A stretch of 64,000 nt of DNA, from assembly GCA_937946835.1 (NCBI GenBank), contig CALFAV010000003.1:45718-109717 (forward strand). Reading direction: 5' to 3'. A program made the translations under genes and the position numbers. Positions 27,401 to 35,297 of the stretch are shown here, piece by piece. Origin of the DNA: an uncultured Verrucomicrobiae bacterium. Its GTDB lineage: Bacteria; Verrucomicrobiota; Verrucomicrobiia; Limisphaerales; J093. The notes beneath the pieces were generated by a model. That model worked only from the letters and a program-made list of their open reading frames with translations. It was not told the origin of the DNA and did no database searches. Each line of letters begins with the position of its first letter. Position 1 is the stretch's first letter.

Positions 27401-30400
27401 CCAGGCGCCCTGGCCGGGGTTCACGCTCAGCAGGTTTACCGCGGGCGGGAGCAGGGCCCGGAGCACGGCGGCGGTGGCCGGGTAGGGTCCGCGGTTGCGG
27501 GCGGTGGCCGTCACGCGAAAGCGCTGGCCCACTGCGGGGGATTCCGGGGCGCTCACACAGTCCAGGAACAGGTCCGCGTCCGGTTCGATGACGCCGGCCA
27601 GTTCGAACAAGTTGTCCTCCGGGGTCAGGTCCGGTTGTTCCGCCAGGATGCTGACCTGGTTGGTGAACCCACCCGGAACGGAAGCGCGCAGGTGCAGCGT
27701 GACCGTGGCCGCCTCGCCGGCCGCCAGGTCGGTCAACTCGCAGGACAGGTGTTCCGCTTCGACTTCGCAACCCTCGTCCAACCCTGCGACCGCGAGCAGT
27801 TCCAGGTTGGGCGGCAATCCACTGCTCAACCGCACGCCGGTGGCCGCCAAGGGACCCCGGTTGGTCACGGTGATGACCAGGGGAAACTCGCGGCCGGGGA
27901 CCAGCGGCGGCGGGGCAAGGCGCTGACTCACGGCCAGGTCCACCGCGGGCACTCCGGTCACGGTCACTTCGCCTTCGTTGTTGGCCGGGTTCAAATCCGG
28001 CTGGTCGGCGATGACGCCGGCCCGGACCGCGAGCGCGCCGATCTGTTGCACGGCCAACCGCACCTGGCCGGTGGCGACGCCTTCGACCGGCAGGTCTTCC
28101 AGCAGCCAAAGGGGTCCCGCGGGGCCGGACGCGACCGTGCCCGAGGAAACCGTGGCTTCCAGCACGACCAGACCTTCGGACAGGACCAAGTGGGTCCGAA
28201 TCCCCGTGGCGGGGTGCGGACCGGCGTTGGTAAGCGTGAGGCTCAACCACGTCTGGCGGGTCAGCAACACCGCGGCCGGCTCGAGGGCCAGTTCCAACCC
28301 GAGATCCGCAGGGGGTTCCACCGTGAAGGCAAATTCCCGCTCGTTGTCGTCGGGCGCCGGGTCCACTTCAAAAGCCCCCACCGTGGCCCGGCCGGTGACC
28401 GGGCCGGGGGCGGCCGCTTCAAACTCGAGGGTGATCGTGGCGGTGGCGCCGGGAGCCAGTTCACCCAGCTCGGCGGTGAGTTGCCCCTCCACCCACTGAA
28501 CCGTGCCCTGGCTGGCGGTGGCCTCCCGCAAGGTCAGCCCCGTCGGCACGGGGTGAGAAAGCACCACGGCGGTGGCCGCCGCGGGACCGCGATTGGTGAC
28601 CACCAGTTCATACCGGGCGGGCCGCTCGGGCGTCAGCCGTCCCCCCGGGGCCACGAAGTCCAGAGCCAGGTCGGCCACGGGGCGGACCTCGACCGTGACG
28701 GTTGCCGCGTTGTCCTCCGGCGTGGCCTCAAATTCGAAGGCGCCGGCGGTGGCGTGGTTGGTCAACACGCCGATCGCCTCGGCCTGGAAGGCCAAGGCCA
28801 GGTGTGTTGCGGCCCCGGGCGCCAGCGTCTCCACCGCCCAGGTCATCTCCCCGTCGCCCGGGGTCACCTCGCCCGTGGCAGGTTGCACGCCCGCCGGCGT
28901 TTGCCCGGGGCTGAACCGAATCTGCACCCGGACGGCGCTGGCCGGCACGGCGCTGCGGTTGGTCAGTTGCAGGATGTTCGTAAAAGTCCCGCCCAGCGCC
29001 ACGGGGCCGGACGCGGGCAGCCAGTTCAAGCCCAGGTCGGTGACCGCGCGCACTTCCGCCGTGGCGAGCGCTGTGTTGTTGCCGGGGTCGGGGTCCGGTT
29101 CGTTTGCCGTCACCGTGGCGGCAAGGGTCCAGGGGCCGGGAGCCTCGGGCACCAGTGAGAGTTCCAGGACTGCCGTGCCCTCGACCGGCAAATCTCCCAG
29201 CGCCGCGCGGAAGGTTTCCTGTTCGAGGGTCCACTCTCCCCGGCTCAGCGCGGCGGACACGAGCGTGGTTTGCGCCGGGAGCGGGGTGGTGACCATCACC
29301 CCGCCGGCGGGGTAGGGCCCGGCGTTGGTCACGGTCAGGACCACGCTCAAAGGCTGGCCCACAGGAACCGGCACGCCGGAGGTCTGAGCGAGCAGTGCCA
29401 GGTCGGCGGTGGGCAGGACCGCGAGCGGGACCTCGAGCTGGTTGTTGGCGAAGTCCAGTTCCCGAATTCCGGCCGAGGCATTCGCCCGCAGCGGGAAGGT
29501 TCCCGGCGTCGCCGCCCGGAGCGTGAGGCGAACCGAGGCCCCGGCAGAGACGGGCAGGAGACCGATGGCGGCGATCACGACCTGGCGTTGCACTGAAACA
29601 CTGCCCTGACTGCCGGTCGCCTCGAGCAGTTCCAGCCCCTCCGGCAGGGTGGCGGTCAACAAAATGCCCGGTGCGTCGTTCGGTCCCGGATTGGTGACGG
29701 TGAGGGTGAGGACAAACGGCTGGTCATGCCGGAGCACCGGTGGTGACAGCGCGTGGTTCAGGGCCAGGTCGGTGCTGGGCGGCTGGACCTCGAGGGTCAC
29801 CGTGCCGGGTTCGCTCACCGCGTAGCCGTCGCTCACGCGGTAGGTAAACGAGTCAGGTCCCGCATAGCCGGCGGCGGGGGTGTAACGCACCCGGCCGGTG
29901 GCGGGGTCCAACTCGGTGAGCGTGCCGTGGGCGGGCGGGTCGAGCACTTCGTAGGTCAGCGGATCGGCATCCGGGTCGCTACCCGGCAGGTCCAGCCAGG
30001 TGGGGTGTTCGAACCAGATGTTCGGGTGAGCGGACCCGGCCAGGGGGGCGCGGTTGAAAAAATCGCAGACGTAACCGGCCTGGGCGTAACGCACCTCCAA
30101 TTCCCAGCACAGCAGCGTGCCCACATCCTCGGCGCTGGTGTCGGTGACCACCAGTTGCCATTCCCCGGCCAGCGGGCGTTGGGTCAATCCGGCCAATGGC
30201 TGGTGGGGGCGGAAGGTGCCGGCAAACGGAGCGGCGCCCTGGTTGAGGGAAAGCTCTGCGGCATCGTCAAACCGGGTCCACTCGACCGCGGAACCGCACG
30301 CGCCCCGGCCGAGGTTCTGGCCGAAGTGCAACAGCGGGGGGAGGAGCACCACACCCGCGCCGTCCGGGGCGCGCAGCTTGACTTCCAGGTCGTCCAGCCA

Positions 30401-33067
30401 GGTGTGGTCCAGCCGGACGGCGGCCCGGACCTCGAGCACGGTGCCGGTCACGGCGACCGGGATCGCCGAGACGGTGGCGGTCAGGTCGGGCAACGGCCGG
30501 GGGGTGTCGGGTGCGGGGAAAACAGCCGAGGTCACATTGGTCACTTCCAGGCGGCCGACCACCCGCGTGAAGTGGTTGGTGTAGCGGACCCCGTCGAAGG
30601 CGGTGATGTGGGCAAAGCGAAGCACCTCGCCACAGGGGGTGTGTTTGCTGATCCGGTAGGCCAGGCGGGTGAGATTGGTCCCGCGGTCCCCGGGGAGCAG
30701 GTCGGGATAAGCCGATTCGGCCTGGAGCAGTTGGACCCAGGGCGAATCGGTGGTCAGGCGGGCGGTCAGGTTGGTGACGCCAGGGCCTTCGGTGACCCGC
30801 AGAGCGAGTTGTTCCTCGATTTCCTCGCCCGGGTCCGGGAAACCGTTGCCGTTGCCGCCAATGGTGTCGTTGGCCGGGCCGGGTTCCAGGCTCAGCACCG
30901 GAGTGTTGGGCAGGCCCGTTTCGGGGGAGAACACCAGGGCAAACATCTGAGAGGTGCCCAGGGGCAACTGATTCCCCGCCACCATCACCGTCCACTGCCC
31001 CGGTTCCGGGGCCATGTCCACAACGACCTGTTCGATGTTGTTGACGTGGTCCGGTCGGTCCCGCAGGGCGGGGGCGGCGGGGTTGTTTGGGTCCAGGGTC
31101 CAGGGGTAATGCCGGCGGCCGGTGGGGTCGGTCACGACCAGGTCCAGGTCGTTGACCAGGGTGACGGCGGCGTTTTGCAGGGCGGGGGCGTCATCCCAAA
31201 CCAGGGTCAGCTTCACCCGGGCGGTGCCCGGCGGCACGGTGAGGCTGTAAACGGCGTTGTCGCCGGGCCCCACCCGACCCAGCAGCCAGCCGCCACGGCG
31301 CAACTGGTCCACCGCCGCGCGCACCCGGACCCGCCCGTACCCGGAGGCGTAGTCCGGACCGGGCTGATACCAGTCGGTCGCGTCGTTCAGGTCTTCGGCG
31401 GTGTGGACCAGCAGCCCTTTCACCAGTGCGGGCAGAGGCGTCTGGCCGTTGAAGCGATGCCGGTAATCTTCGATCAGCAGCGCGAGGGCGCCGGACACCG
31501 CCGGGGCGGCCATCGAAGTGCCCACCAATACGTCGTAGGGGCCGTCCGGGACCGTGGATTTGATCCCGCCATCGCCTCCCACTTCATCGCCGGGGGCCAC
31601 CAGCTCCGGCTTGACCCGGCCGTCATCGGTGGGCCCCCAGGCACTGAAGGTGGTCATCGAATTGTCGTCCGAGTGGATGGCGCCCACGGAGAGCACGTTC
31701 TTGGCGGTGGCCGGCACCCCGATGGTGCGGTAGCCGTCCGGGGAGGGGCAGTCGTTGAAGACCCCGTGGCCGCGCGAGTTGCCCACGGCGAAGACCACGT
31801 GGTAGGGCGCGCCGTACAGACCGGTGACCAGGCGGTCGTAGTTGGGGGCGTCGCCGGCGTAGTCGCCCAGCAGGTGGCAGTTGCCGAAAAATTCACTGAC
31901 CGTGATCCCCCAGGAGTTTTGGGAAATAACCGCGTGGTGGTTTTCCCGGGCGAAGCGGTGTTCCTCGATCACCGGGCCGGTGTTCACGTCATAGCTCACC
32001 AGGGTTGCTCCCGGCGCCACACCGCGCCATTGCCGCGGCAGTCCTCCGGCGCTTTCGCTGGCGGCGCCGGACCCGGCCAGGGTGCCGGCCACGTGGGTGG
32101 CGTGGCGGTTGCGCGGCTGGGACACGCTGGCCTCACCCCGCACCACGCGTCCGGCCAGGTCCGGGTGGTCAATGTCCACCCAACCGCCGTCCCAGATGCC
32201 CACCACCACCCCCGCGCCCGTCAGCTCGTAGGGCGGGGCTTCGACTTCGGGCACCTGGAGATTGGTGCGCAGGCCGTCGTTGAACAGCGCCACCGGCGGG
32301 GGGATTTCCTCCACCCAACGCACCGGGTCCAGTTCGGCCAGGGCGGCGACGGCCCCGGGGGCGACGCGAATCTCCACTTCCCCGGTGTCCGGCGACTCTC
32401 GCACCCATTCCCCTCCGGCCGCTTGCAGGGCGGCGCGGAGTTGGGGAAGCGGCACATCCTCGAACGGCCAGACGCGCAATCGCACCCGGCCGTCCGGCTC
32501 CACGGCCCAGCGGCCCGGAGTGCCGGCCCGCAACGTGTCACTGAGCTTGTCCTCCGGGTACACCGCCCCCAACCACCGCACGCCCCCTGCCGCGGCGGCG
32601 GCCAGGTCCGCTCCGGGGCTGACCGCCGCGAAGTAGGCCTGCTCGGGCACGTAGCCCAACAACCGGATGCCGGCCTGCTCCAGGCGCGCGCGGGTGGCTG
32701 CTTCCGGGGCGCGGTCCAACTGCACCAACACATGCACGGTCTCGCCGTCAGGCCGGGTGGCCCGGGCTGCGGCCAGGTTTTGCGCCAACTCTCCCGCCCC
32801 GGCAAAGGCGCCGGATTTCAAGCGCACCGGGCGCACCCGCAAGCCGGGCGCCGCAAGTCGCTGGCCGGGGGCCGGCTCCAACCACGGGATGCGTTCAGGG
32901 CGTGCGGGGGTGGGCTCCACCGGCAGTGCCTGCGGACTGACAAGCCCCACCAACCCCAGCCAGACCGGTACGAGCCGATGTCCGACCGGGGCGCGGGAAA
33001 GAAGGAGGAAGAAACGAAGCAACCAAGTCGAGCCGGAACGCGGGGCGGCGAACCAATCGGCGTGCAT
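24434..33067 (-). CDS. Giant secreted subtilisin-like (S8) protease with P-domain and 14 DUF11-like repeats
   Basis: 2877-aa secreted protein, by far the largest gene here. An N-terminal signal peptide (~1-48) and a propeptide-like region (~50-260) precede an S8 peptidase domain with an intact triad: D293 (GIWDGGW), H325 (RHATHVAG) and S518 (GTSMAAP). Residues ~840-990 form a proprotein-convertase P-domain (LDHTWLDDLEVKLRAP), ~1020-1095 a cadherin/Ig-like domain (DPDADPLTYEVL, GPDSFTYRVSDGYA), and ~1098-2806 fourteen tandem DUF11/CARDB-like repeats of ~122 aa. The last ~70 residues are the short C-terminal module of secreted proteins in this genome. It is likely cell-surface or matrix-associated and may act on proteins or as an adhesin. 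No frameshift was seen over 8.6 kb. Confidence 0.92.
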   Translation of the reverse strand: MHADWFAAPRSGSTWLLRFFLLLSRAPVGHRLVPVWLGLVGLVSPQALPVEPTPARPERIPWLEPAPGQRLAAPGLRVRPVRLKSGAFAGAGELAQNLAAARATRPDGETVHVLVQLDRAPEAATRARLEQAGIRLLGYVPEQAYFAAVSPGADLAAAAAGGVRWLGAVYPEDKLSDTLRAGTPGRWAVEPDGRVRLRVWPFEDVPLPQLRAALQAAGGEWVRESPDTGEVEIRVAPGAVAALAELDPVRWVEEIPPPVALFNDGLRTNLQVPEVEAPPYELTGAGVVVGIWDGGWVDIDHPDLAGRVVRGEASVSQPRNRHATHVAGTLAGSGAASESAGGLPRQWRGVAPGATLVSYDVNTGPVIEEHRFARENHHAVISQNSWGITVSEFFGNCHLLGDYAGDAPNYDRLVTGLYGAPYHVVFAVGNSRGHGVFNDCPSPDGYRTIGVPATAKNVLSVGAIHSDDNSMTTFSAWGPTDDGRVKPELVAPGDEVGGDGGIKSTVPDGPYDVLVGTSMAAPAVSGALALLIEDYRHRFNGQTPLPALVKGLLVHTAEDLNDATDWYQPGPDYASGYGRVRVRAAVDQLRRGGWLLGRVGPGDNAVYSLTVPPGTARVKLTLVWDDAPALQNAAVTLVNDLDLVVTDPTGRRHYPWTLDPNNPAAPALRDRPDHVNNIEQVVVDMAPEPGQWTVMVAGNQLPLGTSQMFALVFSPETGLPNTPVLSLEPGPANDTIGGNGNGFPDPGEEIEEQLALRVTEGPGVTNLTARLTTDSPWVQLLQAESAYPDLLPGDRGTNLTRLAYRISKHTPCGEVLRFAHITAFDGVRYTNHFTRVVGRLEVTNVTSAVFPAPDTPRPLPDLTATVSAIPVAVTGTVLEVRAAVRLDHTWLDDLEVKLRAPDGAGVVLLPPLLHFGQNLGRGACGSAVEWTRFDDAAELSLNQGAAPFAGTFRPHQPLAGLTQRPLAGEWQLVVTDTSAEDVGTLLCWELEVRYAQAGYVCDFFNRAPLAGSAHPNIWFEHPTWLDLPGSDPDADPLTYEVLDPPAHGTLTELDPATGRVRYTPAAGYAGPDSFTYRVSDGYAVSEPGTVTLEVQPPSTDLALNHALSPPVLRHDQPFVLTLTVTNPGPNDAPGILLTATLPEGLELLEATGSQGSVSVQRQVVIAAIGLLPVSAGASVRLTLRAATPGTFPLRANASAGIRELDFANNQLEVPLAVLPTADLALLAQTSGVPVPVGQPLSVVLTVTNAGPYPAGGVMVTTPLPAQTTLVSAALSRGEWTLEQETFRAALGDLPVEGTAVLELSLVPEAPGPWTLAATVTANEPDPDPGNNTALATAEVRAVTDLGLNWLPASGPVALGGTFTNILQLTNRSAVPASAVRVQIRFSPGQTPAGVQPATGEVTPGDGEMTWAVETLAPGAATHLALAFQAEAIGVLTNHATAGAFEFEATPEDNAATVTVEVRPVADLALDFVAPGGRLTPERPARYELVVTNRGPAAATAVVLSHPVPTGLTLREATASQGTVQWVEGQLTAELGELAPGATATITLEFEAAAPGPVTGRATVGAFEVDPAPDDNEREFAFTVEPPADLGLELALEPAAVLLTRQTWLSLTLTNAGPHPATGIRTHLVLSEGLVVLEATVSSGTVASGPAGPLWLLEDLPVEGVATGQVRLAVQQIGALAVRAGVIADQPDLNPANNEGEVTVTGVPAVDLAVSQRLAPPPLVPGREFPLVITVTNRGPLAATGVRLSSGLPPNLELLAVAGLDEGCEVEAEHLSCELTDLAAGEAATVTLHLRASVPGGFTNQVSILAEQPDLTPEDNLFELAGVIEPDADLFLDCVSAPESPAVGQRFRVTATARNRGPYPATAAVLRALLPPAVNLLSVNPGQGAWEQHGDEVLVSLGELAVDGAVPVEFELQPAQSGPLALGLHLSAAEPDLAPADNSCETLLTVPATALLAVTVQPASLRASPGFPVQLEVTVTNRGPEAARSVMVTGEAPAELEFRQATTALGIWEARPGGWVWLIEELPPGGAAALTTEWLPLQLGDFTHLVRAAAAEADPDLSDNTAQTAIAVRPAANLTLHLEGPPSPVRRDAPTTYTFVLVNQGPEPATQIGVTHPLPAHFEVVESTADAGEIEATDGQLLWRLDELPPEHEARWQLTVTPRVGGTTLLRATAAARENDLDPDDNRVETTVEVFDLADLAVRLSASPETPLWSQVVRLEIAVTNRGPQAVTGLWLTNTLPPDVELVSLESLPPAAVHTNGGDLVLAFGPLDPGAEAVATLQVRFTSPGNQTVVARTASAALDEAPEDNRAEVTLEVLPAADLRLTKTALDQPALRDLPLRYRLVISNAGLIPATAVRLSDPLPDQTELLDLRAEPGTAGLEDREVVYEPGDLPPGAQAVLDLALRPLAVGALTNFATVAMAEPDPRPEDNAAAAVSEITLAADLSLTLRTPPSPVVLGGPFIAQVTVTNRGPHPATQVQITGTVPAGARLAELDAGPGNLEITATHWTVRLEELAAGATTSVALTLVPEVEGPVSLEAEARAVEPDPTPADNRAAAVLQARPAADVQLVLLSDADSLVVGRELGLLLAVTNHGPHTATGVRIAYLQPPGTELTRLEGSVGEWSPTATGFAAGFESLPPGALVWADFAVRAAQPGPYTHAAELTADTFDPTPDDHRAALEVRVFEEADLLVTHGPAPPALLLSNQFVVTVVVTNRGPITAPRVQMLVAFSLNADLLDAEFVGGDAVLAPPGVVCNMGAMPPGNSAVLSVLVRPNRVGTLVSQAAVRSPAANPDNPALLNRLEIPVYDRPWLEGRREGNRLTLVWPALAAEYDLEFTEDLGGDLWQPVPNPKLILGSEVQVNVKLSAPVRFYRLRKSGP
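24651..29776 (-). repeat. Coding tandem array of 14 DUF11/CARDB-like units (~366 bp each)
   Basis: Inside the giant protease gene. Each unit begins with (A/T/V)ADL-L, continues VTVTNRGP-(A/P)AT, then a line like LPPG-E(L)L, L(E/G)LPPG(A/E), and ends in EPD-(D/T)P-DN, after which the next unit starts. I counted 14 units by eye from STDLALNHAL to EADLLVTHGP. Units are well diverged in protein sequence, so the array is old, but the NRGP core stays similar at DNA level and could promote slippage or misassembly. Confidence 0.85.
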
Positions 33068-33128
33068 ATGGTCGAATAGTTAGCAGACTTTGGGCCGAAA
33101 GCGAAACGCGTCCCGGATCGCAAAGATG

Positions 33129-33156
33129 TTTTCAAAGCCGCCCGGCCGGTTATAAC
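33129..33156 (+). promoter_or_regulatory. Possible sigma-70-type promoter of the TRAP permease gene
   Basis: In the 185-bp divergent region between the giant protease and the TRAP permease, TTTTCA and TATAAC are separated by 16 bp on the plus strand, about 97 bp before the permease ATG. The spacing and -10 match are reasonable for this AT-poor DNA, but nothing else supports it. Confidence 0.3.
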
Positions 33157-33252
33157 CGCCGCACTGAGGCCCGGTTCTGGCCGAGACGCGACGCCGTACG
33201 CCTGCCCGGTGCGGAAGCCGATCGCAAGCCGGTCTGCCGGGCCAAAGCCGTC

Positions 33253-35154
33253 ATGAACACCAATCCGTCCGACCCAAAAGCGGGAGTTCCGGAACTTGCG
33301 CGCCCGGCGTGGCTGCTTTTTTTACGCCGCAGCGAGGAGGGCCTGCTGGTGCTGGCGCTGGCCCTGATGGTGTTGCTGCCGGCGGCGGAGGTCCTGCTCC
33401 GCAAACTGGCCGGCCGCGGCATTCCCGCTTCGGCGCCGCTGGTGCAACACTTGGTGCTGGTGGTGGGCATGTTGGGCGGTGCACTGGCCGCGCGGGAGGG
33501 CCGACTGTTGTCCATCTCGACCCTGACCTATTTTCTCAAAGGCCGGGCTTTGGCCGCGGCGCAGGCCTTCAGCAGCGGGGTGGCGGCGGCCATCAGCGCG
33601 TTTCTTTGCCTGGCCAGCATCGAGTACGTGGCGGCGACGCGGCCGTTGGGCAAAATCCTCGCCTACGGCATTCCGGTGTGGACCGTTCAATCGGTGCTGG
33701 TGCTGGGGTTCGGTCTGATTGCCCTGCGGTTGGTCTGGCTGGGGGGGCGGAGCTGGCGCGGGCGGGCGGTGGTCCTGGGACTGGCCCTGGTCCTGGTCGC
33801 GATTTTCAAAGGGTTGCCAGTGCTGGCCGAGCGGGCAGGTGGGGCGGGTTTTTCGCCGGAGTTGCTGCGCTGGCCGGCCCTGGCGGTGCTGCTGGCCGCC
33901 ATCCTGGCCGGCGCACCGATCTTCGCGGCACTGGGCGGCGCGGCCCTGATTTTTTTCTGGACCGGGGGCGAGACGGTGGCGGCGATCCCGCTCAATCACT
34001 ACCGGCTGACCATCAATCCCACCCTGCCGAGCATTCCGTTGTTCACCCTGGCCGGTTACTTCCTGGCCGAGGGGGGCGCGGCCCGGCGGTTTGTCCGGTT
34101 GTTTGACGCCTGGTTTGGCCACGTGCGGGGCGGGGCGGCGATTGTGACGGTGGTGGTGTGCGCGTTTTTCACCTCGTTCACCGGGGCGTCCGGGGTGACC
34201 ATCCTGGCGCTGGGCGGGTTGCTGCTGCCGGTGCTGCTGGGAGCCGGCTACCGGGAGCGCACCGCGGTGGGGTTGTTGACCGGTTCGGGATCGCTGGGGC
34301 TGTTGTTCCCGCCGTGTCTGCCGCCGATTTTGTACGCGATCGTGGCCAGCACCAGCGCCAACGCCGGCATCCGGATCGAGGAGATTTTCCAGGCGGGCCT
34401 GGTGCCCGGCCTGCTGCTGGTGGGCCTGACGGGTTGGTGGGCACTGCGCCACGGTCCCCGGCAGCCGGGGCCCGCCCGGCGTTTCGAGTGCGGCGCGGCG
34501 TGGACGGCTTTTCGGGAGACGTTCTGGGAGCTGCTGGTCCCGGTGGTGGCGCTGACGTTGTTGTTTTCCGGCCTGGCCACGCCGGTGGAGGCGGCGGCGG
34601 TCACGGCCCTGTATGCCTTCGTGGTGGAAACCTTCATTTACCGCGATCTGCGGCTGTTCCGGGACGTGCCGCGGGTGATCACCGAATGCGCGCTGCTGGT
34701 GGGCGGTGTGCTCCTGATCCTGGGGGTGGCGCTGGGCTTCACGCACTACCTGATTGACGCCCAGGTGCCGGACCGGGCGGTGGCGTGGGCCACCGCCACC
34801 CTCAAGTCCCGGTACACTTTTCTGCTGGCGGTGAATCTGTTTCTGCTGGTGGTGGGGTGTCTGATGGACATTTACTCGGCCATCGTGGTGGTGGTGCCCC
34901 TGCTGGTGCCCATCGCCACGGCCTTCGGCATCGAGCCGCTGCATCTGGGGATCATTTTCCTGGCCAACCTCGAGCTGGGCTACCTCACCCCACCGGTGGG
35001 CATGAACCTGTTCCTGGCCTCCTACCGCTTCAACAAGCCGGTGCCCGAAATCGTGCGCGCCTCGCTGGGGGTGCTGGGCGCGCGGGCGGTCGGCGTGCTG
35101 CTCATCACCTACGTGCCGCCGCTGAGCACCTGGTTGCCCCAGTGGTTGAAATGA
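33253..35154 (+). CDS. TRAP transporter, fused small (DctQ) and large (DctM) permease subunits
   Basis: 633-aa inner-membrane protein. The first ~170 residues are the four-helix DctQ unit (EGLLVLALALMVLLPAAEVLLRK) and the rest is the ~12-helix DctM subunit, including SIPLFTLAGYFLAEGG, GSGSLGLLFPPCLPPIL and LELGYLTPPVGMNLFLASY. TRAP systems take up C4-dicarboxylates, sialic acid and other acids with a sodium gradient, guided by a periplasmic binding protein (DctP). No DctP gene lies in this window, so the substrate is unknown and the receptor must be encoded elsewhere. The fusion itself is common. Confidence 0.93.
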   Translation: MNTNPSDPKAGVPELARPAWLLFLRRSEEGLLVLALALMVLLPAAEVLLRKLAGRGIPASAPLVQHLVLVVGMLGGALAAREGRLLSISTLTYFLKGRALAAAQAFSSGVAAAISAFLCLASIEYVAATRPLGKILAYGIPVWTVQSVLVLGFGLIALRLVWLGGRSWRGRAVVLGLALVLVAIFKGLPVLAERAGGAGFSPELLRWPALAVLLAAILAGAPIFAALGGAALIFFWTGGETVAAIPLNHYRLTINPTLPSIPLFTLAGYFLAEGGAARRFVRLFDAWFGHVRGGAAIVTVVVCAFFTSFTGASGVTILALGGLLLPVLLGAGYRERTAVGLLTGSGSLGLLFPPCLPPILYAIVASTSANAGIRIEEIFQAGLVPGLLLVGLTGWWALRHGPRQPGPARRFECGAAWTAFRETFWELLVPVVALTLLFSGLATPVEAAAVTALYAFVVETFIYRDLRLFRDVPRVITECALLVGGVLLILGVALGFTHYLIDAQVPDRAVAWATATLKSRYTFLLAVNLFLLVVGCLMDIYSAIVVVVPLLVPIATAFGIEPLHLGIIFLANLELGYLTPPVGMNLFLASYRFNKPVPEIVRASLGVLGARAVGVLLITYVPPLSTWLPQWLK

Positions 35155-35297
35155 GCAGTCGCCCGCCCAACTCGACGGGGGCTGCCTGGGAGGAGTCGCC
35201 ACGGGTTACTGGGGTCGTAACAGCCACCGCCGATCAGCCCACGCACCGGGGCCGGCCGGTTTTGCAGAACTCCCGCCCGCGGGGTGGGGGGCGGTGG

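Noticed and set aside
24651-29776. Regularly spaced repeats as a possible CRISPR array
   Set aside because: The ~366-bp period is coding and keeps the reading frame of DUF11 repeats; there are no short identical repeats with spacers.
29753-33079. 1108-aa plus-strand ORF opposite the giant protease gene
   Set aside because: It is a shadow of high-GC coding DNA: no domain is readable, the composition is Gly/Arg/His-rich, and the minus strand shows a complete subtilase.
33322-35202. 626-aa minus-strand ORF opposite the TRAP permease
   Set aside because: Gln/His/Arg-rich shadow of a hydrophobic membrane protein gene.
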